Source: Filosporella fistucella
Lineage: Eukaryota; Ascomycota; Leotiomycetes; Helotiales
Length of the DNA: 64,000 bases
Assembly: GCA_030077755.1 (NCBI GenBank)
Contig: JAQJZZ010000021.1
Span: forward strand, 992,001-1,056,000
Direction: 5' to 3'
Of the stretch, positions 21,599 through 33,200 are shown in pieces (position 1 is the first letter of the stretch; every line of letters starts with the position of its first letter). The notes beneath the pieces are model-generated. The model had not been told where the DNA came from. It did not search any database and was given only the letters and a program-made list of their open reading frames with translations. The position numbers and the translations under genes are program-made.

Positions 21599-22940
21599 TT
21601 ATTCAATCACATCCTTAACACCAGGAATGACCCTCCAACACCATCCACACCAACTCCTTGCAGTGCCTTCCTGCTCCCTAGCCATTGGCTTTTTGGCTTT
21701 TTTCTCATCTTCATATTCAGGTACGCATGCTCCGACTTTCACCATCTTGACGAGCTTCTTCTTTACGACCCCTCCAATCCCTTCGATTTCATGTCTTGCA
21801 TAGCCAGGTCCCATCTGCGAGCTTCCACTATGGATGCTGCCATTGATACTACCATGTGAGCTTCCTGGGCTTGAAGATGGGCTAGCAGCACGGCTGTGAT
21901 TGTCAATCTCACGAGCATCTTCGGCATCGCAGTCGATTTCATACTCCACTTCTCTAGCAGCAACACACTCTTCTCCTCGACCACATGCCACGCCACGATT
22001 ACCTTCACCAATGCCGACACCTAAACCACCAAGGGATGGAAGGTATCTCGTTCGCCATTTCCAGATACCTTCGTATTCTGTATCGGCACTTCGAAGACTG
22101 CGGCCACATGGCTGGCAGAGCCATACCCCTTCTGAGGGACAATTGCACACTTCACGCTTCAAGGTCTCCGCGCTCAGTATGGTTGGCTCGGTCGGTGTGG
22201 CATCGTGGGTATGGCTTGATGCGGTGTGTACGACGAGGGAAGAAAGAGGGGCCCGCGAGCATGCTTTGCATATCCGACGATGACGATGGCAGAGCAAGAC
22301 CGAAGCAGGCGGTTTTATTGTGCAATTCTGGCACTGTCAGCTGCGTCTTTTCACTCGCATTGCAACCATACTCTGCAGACAATGGTGCCACATCTTCTAC
22401 AGCCTCCAACCATATCCCGTGCGCAATCCCCAAACTTGCCAGTCCCAGATCCGGACTCTCTTCCACTGTCGACAAAGTACCAATCTGCAGCCCTCGCCCG
22501 ATACCTGAAAGTATGTTCTGGGTCTGGCTCGATATCTTCATTATCGCAGTGAAGGGTTGATGTAATCAGCTGAGCCCGAAACTGCAGTAGATTCACGCGG
22601 ATCTGGCGACAAGTCGAGGAGAGCGCATCGAGGGTATTGAGATCGATATGCGACGCAATCGACATGATGATTCTGTCATGATCAGTACCTAATCGCACAA
22701 CCCCTCAACAGTCTCCGCAGAACAGAACTCAAAGACACGAGTATACGCGTACGGATAACATCCCAACGCCTCCGTGATTGCCTTCTTCTTATTAGGATTG
22801 TCTCTCTCCGGTACATTCTCATGCTCTGCATGTATGCCTATTATCCTGCGAACGCCATTTCCATGCTGTTGCATCAACCAGTGATCTCTGACTTGTTCTG
22901 GCGGTTCATTCTCATCTTCCAGATCCAGAAAGACGACCAT
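21599..22940 (-). CDS. F-box-like protein with Cys-rich zinc-binding motif
   Basis: The best model has exons 22739-22940, 22372-22688 and 21599-22327, giving 415 residues. The second intron (44 nt) is clear; the first (50 nt, donor GTGTCT) is inferred from frame. The N-terminal segment begins VVFLDLEDENEPPEQV. An F-box-like helix pair follows (RIIMSIASHIDLNTLDALSSTCRQI). Then comes a Cys-rich region built across the second splice site (GGCRRCGTIVCRNC, then CHRHRRICKAC, and later CNCPSEGVWLCQPCG), which looks zinc-binding. The C-terminal third is Ser/Gly-rich with an acidic then basic tail. F-box proteins recruit substrates to SCF ubiquitin ligases; this particular type is conserved in fungi as I remember it, but without a known substrate. 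Confidence 0.75.
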
Positions 22941-23514
22941 TTTCGCCGGGTGCTGAAATGCTGCCTATGATAACCTTGAACTGCGAACGAGAGGAAAAGT
23001 GAAGAGAAATAAAACGAGAGGAAACAGTATTGTGGCCCATTGAAGCTGCGTCGCAGCGAGGGTGGAAGTGAGGGGAGGAAAGTGGTTGAAGAGTTGAAGA
23101 GAAGAAGAGAAGAGAGCGATATGTAGTCGAAGGTCGGTCAGTGTTGATGATGGTGATACAGTGACACAGATTAGGAAGGACCCGCTTTTGCGGGGGGATT
23201 GATAAGAGACTCGGTTTGGTCGGTTTTCACAATGAGGAGATGTCTGTGGGACATGATGTGATTATTACCTCAAGCTTGTTTTCGGATACATGGATCAGAG
23301 ATATATATGGACAAATTTGTTAGAGAAGCCGATGCCTGACGTGGAAGGCAAATACGATCTTGGGTTTTGGGTGCGAACAGCCTGAACACCACGGTTGTGC
23401 ACGCGCTATCATGCTTCTGGGCTGAGATACATACAACCCATAGCTTCTATGCACAGCGTTTTTCTAACAGCACTCTGATAATGTCTAAAGTAGACTTGGT
23501 TGTATGGCATGATA
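22941..23514. other. Intergenic, no supported gene
   Basis: Promoter of the F-box-like gene and 3' flank of the epoxide hydrolase. A GA-rich stretch at about 22990-23120 lies upstream of the F-box-like start. Confidence 0.5.
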
Positions 23515-24906
23515 TCAAACTTTCCCACTTTTGATCAATTCAGCCACTCTCCCTGTATTCATAGCCATTGTAAATTCCCTGATATCATCTACCAACACAT
23601 TTGGTTTCTCCACAGAAGCAAAATGTCCTCCTTCTTTATGCTCCTTCCAGAACACAATATTCTTTGCTACTGAGGCAGCTGCCCACCATCTGGGTACTGC
23701 AAAAACGTCTGAAAGATTAGTTGTTGTGACTTTATTGAAAGGCATTAAGAACTCACCATGTGGAAATATTGACGCTCCGAAATCGACGTTACTAGGAACC
23801 ACCTTCCCCAGATCTTCTTTCAAAGTTTCCATCTTCTTAGATTTTGAATTCGTGTAAATGTGAGAATGTCCACATGTGCCTGGGATGATATAAAGCTGGA
23901 TGTCGTTAGCTGTGACTAATTCTCTTGTTTGCATTTGATCCAACATACCATCGCCCATGTAATTGACTCCTCTTCTGACCACTTGTAGTCATTCCCAATC
24001 AACGGTTGCATTTTATCTCTCAGCCATGCCAGCATTCCAATTGGAGAATCAGCTAGCCCATAAGCCAAAGTCTGAGGTTTGGTACCTTGAATCTCCATGT
24101 AACCTACAAACATTAGACAATACTATCAATTATCAAGACATCGACAGACCTGATTCGTCCCTCAACCACCACATCATCCGTCCTAACATCCCACCATCCT
24201 TCGATTTATCCTGCAAAATCGCCCAACCGATGAAATATGCCAAAGTAAGAGGATTCCGCCACCACGATGGTGGTCCAGCTGCTATCATGTTGACATGTAC
24301 TCCAAGACAAGATTCAGGAAAGCTGGATCCCACAATTCGAGCAATCATGGAGCCCCAATCTCCGCCCTGCGCGATATACTTGGAATATCCTAGCGCCTGC
24401 ATCAACTTATGATCGACAGAGGCCATATTCTTGAGAGTGAAATCCGCTGATTTCGGGCCTTCTGAGAAGACAAATCCGGGCAATGAAGGTGCAACCACAT
24501 GATATGCTTGTAGGCCAGGCTCAGGAGACGTCAAAAGATCAATAATTTTATTAACCTCCAAGAAACTGCCTGGCCACCCATGTTGAAATAGCAGAGGAAT
24601 AGCTCCTTCACGATCAGAACGATGGTGCACGAAATGAATTTTGAGTTCTTCCCCAGCTTCTTCAATGGGTAGCGTGAACATTTTCAAGTGCCCATTGATC
24701 CGGGCCTCGATGGCACGCCAGTCATATTTCTTCTCCCAGTAATCTCGAAGATGAGATATAGTGGTGGGTGGAATACCCAGTGACCATTCCTCTGAAGGAG
24801 GGAGGTCGAGACCTGGTGGGATTCGAGCCGTTGAAACACGCTGCTCAATGAAGGAGAGAAGATCGTCAGAGACAGAGATCTTGAAAGGAGTTGGTTGTGC
24901 CATCAT
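23515..24906 (-). CDS. Epoxide hydrolase (EHN domain plus alpha/beta hydrolase), microsomal type
   Basis: Four exons (24150-24906, 23949-24103, 23757-23895, 23515-23708) join in frame to 414 residues; introns are 46-53 nt. An N-terminal EHN domain (about 7-105, with LRDYWEKKYDWRAIEARIN) precedes the hydrolase fold. Visible catalytic parts are the oxyanion loop H109-G-W-P-G-S114, nucleophile Asp183 in GGDWGS, and the catalytic His in KEGGHFASVEKP near the C-terminus. The enzyme opens epoxides to diols, in detoxification or in secondary metabolism. There is no membrane anchor at the N-terminus. No biosynthetic cluster is evident around it. Overall length and motif order match the family well. 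Confidence 0.93.
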
Positions 24907-26409
24907 ATCATAGTAATGCCCAATATGTCAGTAAAGCTAGCGAATTGCAATCAAAGAAAATTGTGAGTAAATCTGGAGATTTCTTGAGTAAGAAGTTGAT
25001 GACGGAAGAGAGTAAGCATAAGCACATAAGATTGGTGCCAGCCCCTTCGGAATTTGTACCTGTGCTTGTACCTCTAAGAAGACCGCCAATCAAACGGTGT
25101 TGTTAAGATTCAATATCGAAATCGTATGAGCACATATCTGATAATATGAATCATTTGCTTTCACTCCAAACCGCCAATGTAATACTTGATTGAGAAAGTT
25201 GTGTCGCAAAGTCACAGAATTTCTGGAGGAGAGTAGAGAGAATTGGTGTTGGTGACGGCGGCTGGGCTCAGCTGAGGTTTACCCATCCGACGTGACCAAC
25301 ACCTTACTTCCTCGAATCGATGACTCTCTTGTGCTTTGAATTTCTCACTTGTGGATGTATTCATATTGATTATTCGCGTTCTGGGGTCTTATTGTGTGTA
25401 TTTGCCAAGAATCAAGATGTTCTTAAATCACTTCGTATTCCATATTGATGATAAAGACCACCTGCAGTGTCAACAGCCCCGCCATTTCGCTCGTGCCTGA
25501 GGTGAAGCGACGCGTTCCCCCATATGTAGGTATCATCAAATTCTTTGCGAATCGACATGCGTACATTTCATCCAAGGGACACATTATTCAAACAAATTTC
25601 TAGGACCATTGCAGTTCGTCAAAGTTTACTTCGAGCCTGATATCAGTGATATGATCATTATCTCATCCTCGCATTCGTAGTCGATTGCCAATTCTTAGGG
25701 TGCAAATCTCGAGTCTGGAGCCAATGATGCGAGAAGCCTCGCATGGCAAAGTTGGATATGAGCTATATCCTCGAACATTATAGGTAGTGTCGATCAAGAT
25801 CTAAATCTGAACATCGAAAGAGTTTTGGTTCCGCTTCCAGGGTTTTCTGGATAATGGTGTCCTCGCCTGGGGTTGTTCGGATGTCCGAGATGAGAATTTC
25901 GAAGAGCGAAAAGTTTCTGTCAGCCCGCTGCCAGTGTGAGGGCTCGAAATTCGAGGATCACATCAAGACTCATCATTGCTGGATTGGATCCAATAATTGT
26001 ATCAATCGTCAGTTCCGGCACCTGAGTTCTACCTCACTTTGCGTACCTACATTAATACCGAACGCAATGACTTCGGTGTGAGGAGATCTCACGATCCGAA
26101 CGTGCTCATACTCTCTTCAAGAGTAGCTGGCAACATATTCAAGCACACATCCAGTATGCAATGCCGCATCGGATATAGCCACGTTCTATTTCTTGTCATT
26201 CCCCTCACTGTGTTTTATTGCCTCTTATTTCAAATTAAAGTCTCATATAAGTTAGGAACGGCTCGTAACGCCCTTAATTAAATGCATTTCGCGGATAATC
26301 TCTAATAGTCAGTTCCGAGCACAACTCAGATATATCAGCAAGTGACCACTGTCATTTTGAACGATACCCTTCATCAAGATAATTCTGTGTCTCTGCTTTA
26401 GCACTCAAA
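24907..26409. other. 1.5-kb intergenic stretch, no supported gene
   Basis: Short frames only (the longest about 94 codons near 25997-26281), with no domain or splicing support. It contains the divergent promoters of the epoxide hydrolase and the secreted SnoaL-like gene. Confidence 0.5.
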
Positions 26410-26856
26410 ATGAAGCTCCTACTCCCAACCATCCTCTTCTTCCTCACTCTCACAAGCGCAGTTCCGAACTGTCCTTCCCACCCCGCCACACCTGCAGAAC
26501 AAAACCAAATATTTTATCAATTCGTTACCAAGTTTTATATCCAGAAAGATGTTCTACTCGCCTTCACAGACCACTTCTCCCCTTCCTACACCGAACACAA
26601 TCCTGATGCTATGTCAGGCTGGACCCCTACGGGCATCGCAGGTCTAGCTGGTTTCATCGCTAGCACCAACTTGACCATCATGCATGCTGGATTCTACAAT
26701 AGTACGGGCTGGGTACATTTCAAGCAGACTGGAGGTGGAGCGCCGGACCAGGCGATCGTGGATGTGTTGAAGTTTGACGGAAGCTGTATTGTGGAACATT
26801 GGGATGTTGCACAAGTGAAGGTTAACGGGAGTGTTAATCCGTTGGCGTTGTGGTAG
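26410..26856 (+). CDS. Small secreted SnoaL-like (NTF2-fold) protein
   Basis: A single-exon ORF of 148 residues. Residues 1-18 are a signal peptide. The mature part has the SnoaL/NTF2 pattern: an initial helix with FYQFVTKFYIQKD, then FSPSYTEHNPDAMSG (His and Asn in the pocket position), a central strand region ending in WVHFKQTG, and the closing strands IVDVLKFDGSCIVEHWDVAQ. Family members outside the cell are mostly uncharacterised; intracellular relatives are cyclases or isomerases acting on polyketides. Two possible N-glycosylation sites (NLT, NST) are present and another (NGS) lies near the C-terminus. It could act as a secreted enzyme or effector; nothing decides that here. Confidence 0.8.
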   Translation: MKLLLPTILFFLTLTSAVPNCPSHPATPAEQNQIFYQFVTKFYIQKDVLLAFTDHFSPSYTEHNPDAMSGWTPTGIAGLAGFIASTNLTIMHAGFYNSTGWVHFKQTGGGAPDQAIVDVLKFDGSCIVEHWDVAQVKVNGSVNPLALW

Positions 26857-27526
26857 AAAATTATGGACGTTGCGCTGAGTGTGGCAGACATATGTTTAGT
26901 TTCTCATCGGTGTCCATTCAAAGAGGAAGAATGCTAGTGGAAGAAAGCAGTTGAATACATTGTATATACTTGGAGACCTTGTCGCAGAAGTCTTTGCTCC
27001 TTGAAAGGCACAAGTACATACGGGCAATGAAACATTACTTTAATCCTTTCATAATACTTGAAATCTGAGAAGAGCTATCTCCTGAACCTCCTTGACTGTG
27101 ATTCAAGCCTCTCCAGGCAATGAAGGTGCTGCAGTAAACGTGGAGGGATGCATACCCGTGGGGAGCAACGTGATGTCTGTTTTAGGCTTAGCGCTCCCAG
27201 CTGAAAGTAGCACTTCAACTTCACATCCTTCATAAGTATCACAACCTATTTCTGGCATTTGACGAAATGATAATGGCAACTATTCCCTTGTAGTACCTGA
27301 GAAGTGAAGATTGAAGCAGCCTGAAAACTAGTTTTGAAAGCAAAAAGCTGGCTGTATCGAAGCCTCCGCCAGTCACGAGCCAAAGGCTTACTTGATCTTG
27401 CCAAGATTTCATAGCACGATAGAAATGGGTGAGTGCCACTGGAAATGTCACATATACACGCTCCATTGCGCTGAATCTCTAGACTTTAGAAACCAAGTCT
27501 CAAGGAGCCACGAGTCACTCCATGAA
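26857..27526. other. Intergenic, no supported gene
   Basis: 3' flank of the SnoaL-like gene and promoter of the HET gene. No motif or repeat seen. Confidence 0.5.
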
Positions 27527-29994
27527 ATGCATACTGCTATGCCTTCCAATACGAAGACTGATATGGCAGCAGCTAGTGAGGGCGAACAGGCTGCCCCGCC
27601 AGAGAGAGCCTTCTCAGATGGTGAACTCGAGCTAGCAAGAGCAGGTTATGAGCAAAATAGGAAATATGTCTACATTGATCCCGGAATGATCAATCAAGTC
27701 ATGAGAAATGGACTCCTCACTAAGAAAACGAGGGATGGCGATGGATATATTCGCATGTTTGATTCCGAGAAATACTACCGAGAGTATGTCCCTTCCGCTT
27801 CCGGCCTTCTCCTGTGAGTCAACTTATGCCGTCTAGTCAACGATCTACCACTCCAGATGGAAGCACAATTATTCATGAGTACGATGCAGATCCGCACCCA
27901 GGAAATTGTAAGGCTTTTATCCACCCCCCATACGATTCTTACGTCGAGTACCGTGGTGAGAACGACATGAAGTATGGAGTGAGACTTAATCTTCCACAGC
28001 TCGCTATCGGAGCAACCACATGCAGTTTTTGTTCTATTCTTTACGAGGGTATTCAATCTAAAAGAAAGTTCTGGATTCTTAACTGGGCGAAATACAAATG
28101 GTTGGACTCTCACACGCTTGAAGAATGGCGAGCGTCGAGTTCAGAGATGCCTTGGATAGACGAATTCGCAGATGAAGTAGTTCAAGGTAAAGACATTGAT
28201 GAAAACGATATTCTCCTATACATTTCTTTTCCGAGAGGGAGTCCTTATGTGGAACTGCACCTCATGGTCAGCGCTCATCCATCGAATCCCAACAAGAGAG
28301 GAAGGGGGATTGGGGATCTGGAACTATATACTAAACCTGGTGCGTTCAACCCGTGTCCACGTTTGATTTGAATATTCATCAACACTAACCGTGTAGGAAA
28401 CCCGAGCGGGTGGAAATCATTCGGTCCTGCACCGCACATTTATGCAGAGGTACTGTCAGATGAGTGCATCGACAGGATCAGATCCTGGATCTCATATTGC
28501 AAAGACAATCACTCAGACTGCACTACCGCTGCCAAAGGAAAGCCTTCGAGGTTATTGAGACTCAATATAGGTGACGAGGATCAATTAACAGTTAGTTTGG
28601 AAGACACAGAACCTGACAAAGAATATGAATATGTTGCGCTTAGTCACGTATGGTTATTTACCACTCCATTGAGGACAACCAAGGAGAACTTATCTCAGCA
28701 TTACCAAATTATCCCTTGGGAAGATCTCTCGGAAGGCCTGGCACAATCAATCATATTGACCGCTTGTTTAGATATCTCGTACATCTGGATAGATTCTTTG
28801 TGCATCATCCAAGACAGCCCCGAAGACTGGCTCTCAGAATCCCCTCGCATGGGACTGATTTACAACTCAGCTGCAATCGTCTTCGCCGCCCACGGCCCTG
28901 AACTTGGCTTTCAAAAGACCGCAATTGTCGAATTAAGGGATCCTGATCCATCAAGAGTAGAAGACAATCCGGTCTACGCCAGACAAAAAATCGCTCACAA
29001 AAACGTGTTTTCGGCACCAGATGACACAGATTCTTGGTTCGGGCGAGGCTGGTGTCTTCAAGAACGCTTTTTCGCTCCTCGAATCCTTCATTTCGGCGGC
29101 TACTGCGAAGAACTCTTCTTCGAATGCAACACCCATACGACATGCGAATGCAGTCGCATCAACGACGATCACCCAAAGCAGAAAGTGTATACCATGAAAT
29201 CCAGACTTGCGGGTGCACTCACAGCGGCGAAAGCAAAGCCAAAAGACGTAGAGACTCTGGATGATCTTTGGAGAGCATACATTCTCGCCTGCGAAGACTA
29301 CACTGCGAGGGGGTTAACATACACCTCAGACACCCTCCCCGCAATCTCAAGTCTGATGTCTCAATTCTCTCTATTCTTTGGCAGATTTTACGCTGGAATG
29401 TGGGAGTATCACTTCATACTAAGTCTTCAATGGGAAGTACTCGATACGCAATACTGCCACCGACACAAAGAATACGTCGCTCCATCCTGGTCATGGGCTG
29501 CACGGTCGGGAGCAGCAATTTGGTATCTCTCCTACACCTCTCTAGAGTCCCTGGTACCTACTCCAGAAACACACGATTTCGCTTCCATAACCAGTATCTC
29601 AAGTACATTAGCAGGAGTTGATCCTTTCGGCAAGGTCTCGGCAGCACAGCTCGTTATCAAAGGATATGTAACACACATGAAGATTATTAGCACAGAGCTA
29701 GATCGTCCAGATGGGAGAATGGAGATGAGGAAAGAGGGCATGGATGGGAAGGGAGAAGAGTGCTATGTTACTTTCGATGCCGTTGAAGACTCCGAGGAGA
29801 CCACTGTTGGAGAAAAGCTGATATGTCTTGATGTCTTGAGAGATAAAGATAATTTGCTTGGGAATTTTGTCAGCGCTTTGGTTTTGAGGCAGGTAGAGAG
29901 TCTTGGTGAGGTGGTGTATAAGAGGGTTGGGTTTTCAACTATGAAAGTTGAACATTTTGCTGATAGTGAGAGGGTTGAGGTGACGATTATTTAG
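27527..29994 (+). CDS. HET-domain protein (heterokaryon incompatibility)
   Basis: Three exons (27527-27783, 27837-28339, 28397-29994) join in frame to 785 residues; introns are 53 and 57 nt. The HET core is at about residues 325-470, with YVALSHVW, then ENL...IPWEDLSEGLAQSII, DISYIWIDSLCIIQDSPEDW and GLIYNSAAIVFAAHG, and later SWFGRGWCLQERFFAPRILHFG. HET domains trigger growth arrest or death when genetically different hyphae fuse; the N-terminal fold is related to TIR. The first 300 residues are an N-terminal region with Cys-x-x-Cys (CSFCSILYEG), commonly found before HET domains. The C-terminal 250 residues have no recognised partner domain. ATGs at 27539 and later are alternative starts. 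No inactivating change is seen. Confidence 0.93.
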
Positions 29995-30288
29995 AGATAC
30001 TTGGGCCCAGTACCCAGTCTGAAAGTAAGGGAATTCTAAGACACCTTGAAGTTTCGGTACGTCACTCCGCGCTACGCGCACTCTCTTGAGGTTTGATAGA
30101 TATCTTTCAATTGGAGCCTAGATGTGAAGGCATCTCCGCATCTGAAAAGTCATAAAGCAGCCGAAGAAGAATTGGTTGAAAAATTTGCTAATTAGTGCCC
30201 TATGCTATATGCGTGGTAGAATATGTAACCATGAGAAAAAAAACCTGCCCCTTGCGCCAAACCTTTCCGTCCTATAACCCAGTTTAAT
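29995..30288. other. Convergent 3' spacer
   Basis: Short region between the HET gene (plus) and the orphan gene (minus), which converge here. No gene. Confidence 0.5.
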
Positions 30289-33200
30289 TCACCAAGATTC
30301 AATCTTACCACCTGCTTCGTCTTCTGCCGCCATCAATTCCATACCGAACAGTGCCCGGATTGGCAACTGTTTTTCTCTCTCCTTCCTTTTTTCCAATAGA
30401 GAGACAACAACCTGCCTGAAATTGGGTACAAGGTCCTCATTCCAATTGAACTCTGGGTTCAAGGAGGTGGCAAAGACCTTCATCGTGGAGACAGGTACGT
30501 TCATGATGGTGCAGACATTTTCGGGCGTCATGAGATTTTCCATTCGGTCCATGAAGCCGAGTTGAACCACAGAGGAGAATCGACGAATTCCCTCGGCCTC
30601 CACTGACTTGGAACTTTGTAGAGATTCCCCTTCAAAAGTAATAGTTTGTGCTTTCTCACCTGTTATGATCTCATGTTTTAGCATTTGTTAGTGGTTCAAG
30701 ATGAACTCCCTCAAACTCCGCCAGCTTGTTTTGAAATCTGGAGGGAATGTTCCTCAAACGAAGGATTCGATTTACTCACCTGTCATGATCTCATGTATAA
30801 GCCCTTTGTCGAGTGGTTCAATATCATTCCCGAACTCTCCGGACTTGCCTACTTGCCACGGGACTCTTGCTCGCTCTGCATCCCCAATTACCCTCTTCTT
30901 TAAGTCATTCCTTTCTGTCAATTTGAATCCCTGTAGGGTTTCATTCTCTTCAGGGTGGGTGTCGAGCAATCCTTGATACGCCGCCGCATTTTGCATGATA
31001 AGCTTCGCTTGTGGTACTTCCCAACTTTCAGCAATCTCCTCGAACTTTTTGATAACCGCTAAGCTCCCTTTTTTGATCCTCTCGTCGTCTTCTGAGCGGC
31101 AAGCAGCTGCAACTTCTTCTTTCAATTCCTTGAATATGCCGGATCGCTTGAGGAACACACTGACAACAACCACCTCTTCCTCTTCCCGACGAGATCCGGT
31201 AGCAGCAACTTTACGGAGATAACGAATCATCTTGGTGTAAGACTTACTCTGTTTCTCCAAACGTGGTGGCAAAGAGGCAAGGAGTCGGGTAGAAATTGCC
31301 TTACGGTCCTCTTCCGATTCTTTATCCTTCATCTGAAGAAAAACAGTTACGAAAGTCCTGCAATTCTCCAATTGAATGTTTCGGAGCTTGCAAAACTGCA
31401 TCAAACGATCGAAGGGCGCAGCTTTGACATTTTCTTTTATCTCATTCTTTGTGATTACGGCAAGCAGAGCCTTCGTTAGAAGCTTTTCGAGGTTCCGATT
31501 GAATTGCTCTTGAGGCCAAGCGGTGAAAGGGTATAGATGCACAACGCTCTCATACCAGCTCCAAGCGACTGGTGTTGATGGAACGTCAAATTTAGGCTCC
31601 AAGCCGAAAAGCTGCCATACCATACTCATCGGGCGTACTCCTGAACCAGCTGTGGTCAGCAAATTTCCGAACAAGCCCCGCATCAACTTGGTAACGGTAT
31701 CATCGACTGTAACCGTTTGACTTGGAGAAGTTTTCGTTGCTGCAAGTTTGCTCATCGCAGCCTTAAGTAACGCACTCATGAGTTGTCCAACCTCTGGACT
31801 ACCAGCTTGCAAATTATGCTCTCTAGAAGCCACCGCGCGACTGAGAGTGTCCCTCATCACGATACGCAATGCCGCGATGTGACTGTCATTGCACTTTTCC
31901 ATCCAGCGAATACTGTAAGGATTGTCGAGACTGACAAACTCATCCCAGCACACAAAAGCAAGCATAGATCCTGTACCATGATTTTGGTCAAGATTTGGAA
32001 GAGCAAGAATAGGGTGTGATGCTCCAAGTTGATGTTTTAATGGACCATTATGGTACGACTGCGATTGCTGCAAGATGATGCCGGCGGACAAACCTTCGAG
32101 GAATAGGAGTCTAGGATCGAGGTTGCAACAATTGTTGGCATTCAGAGAACGACTACCCAAATTCCCCAAAAGATCCTGGTATGAGCTCGTTTCAATATCG
32201 AGAAACAAAACACCCATCTCAGAGGCCTGTTCCTCGAGGAGAGTAGCAAGGTTTTCAAAGGTCATAGACTTCACCGCTTCAACGTTACTCTGGATTGTCG
32301 TCTGGCGTTGTAAGCGTTTGAGGTCATGCGTCCGCTTGGATGTCGTTTGCGAGGATAACATGTTACTGAGATGTGATATGATTGTTTCCATGATCCTCTG
32401 CCAATGCTTGTTCTTCTTTCTGAGAACACTTAGAAGAGAATTCTTCTTCTTGATTGATTCGGGATCCGTCATTTCGAATTCAGTGGTGAGGAATTTGATG
32501 TATTCGTTTTTCAGAGGCGCCAACTGTTCGGTGATTTTCTTAGAAAGAACAGCAACCAGAACCCGCGAAAGATCAGCAAGCTCTTTTTGAGCCAAAATAG
32601 CTTGTAGTTGAGGAACAGCCGATGATATATCTTCTTCCCAATCCTGGATTTGTTCAATTGGTAGTCTTTCGAAAAGTGACTCCAAGTCTTGTGGCTGCGC
32701 GGTTTGACCGGATTTTGGAAGCAGGACAAGATTTAATCTCCTCAGATCAATCATCCGTATTGCTCTAGGCTCTTGTAAAGCTTCCAAACCTACAGAGTAG
32801 ACCGTGTCTGTAACATCTGAGCCAAATATGAGATCAGAAGTATTAAGATGGATTCGATTCGCAATGCCTCGATAGAAGTAAAATTTCTCAGCAATGTGTA
32901 CCAGTACTAGAGATTGCGGTCCAGCCAAAGCAGTCACTGCATTGATGTTGACAAGATTCATCAGATCCGTGACATTTCCGGCTGCAGACTCCTTCTCGAC
33001 CGTCACTTGTATGACAAAGACAGCATTGATTCTCCACGCAGATGCCAGGTTTCGAGAGTCTACAGAAAAATTAGTCAATGAGATGTAACAAAAACAAAGC
33101 AAAAATGTACTGTACGTACTATCTGTCATACGCTCATCAACAAAAACAACAACGCTTTTCAACCCGCCGTAGTAAGCTCGTAAGGATTCTTCATCGCCGA

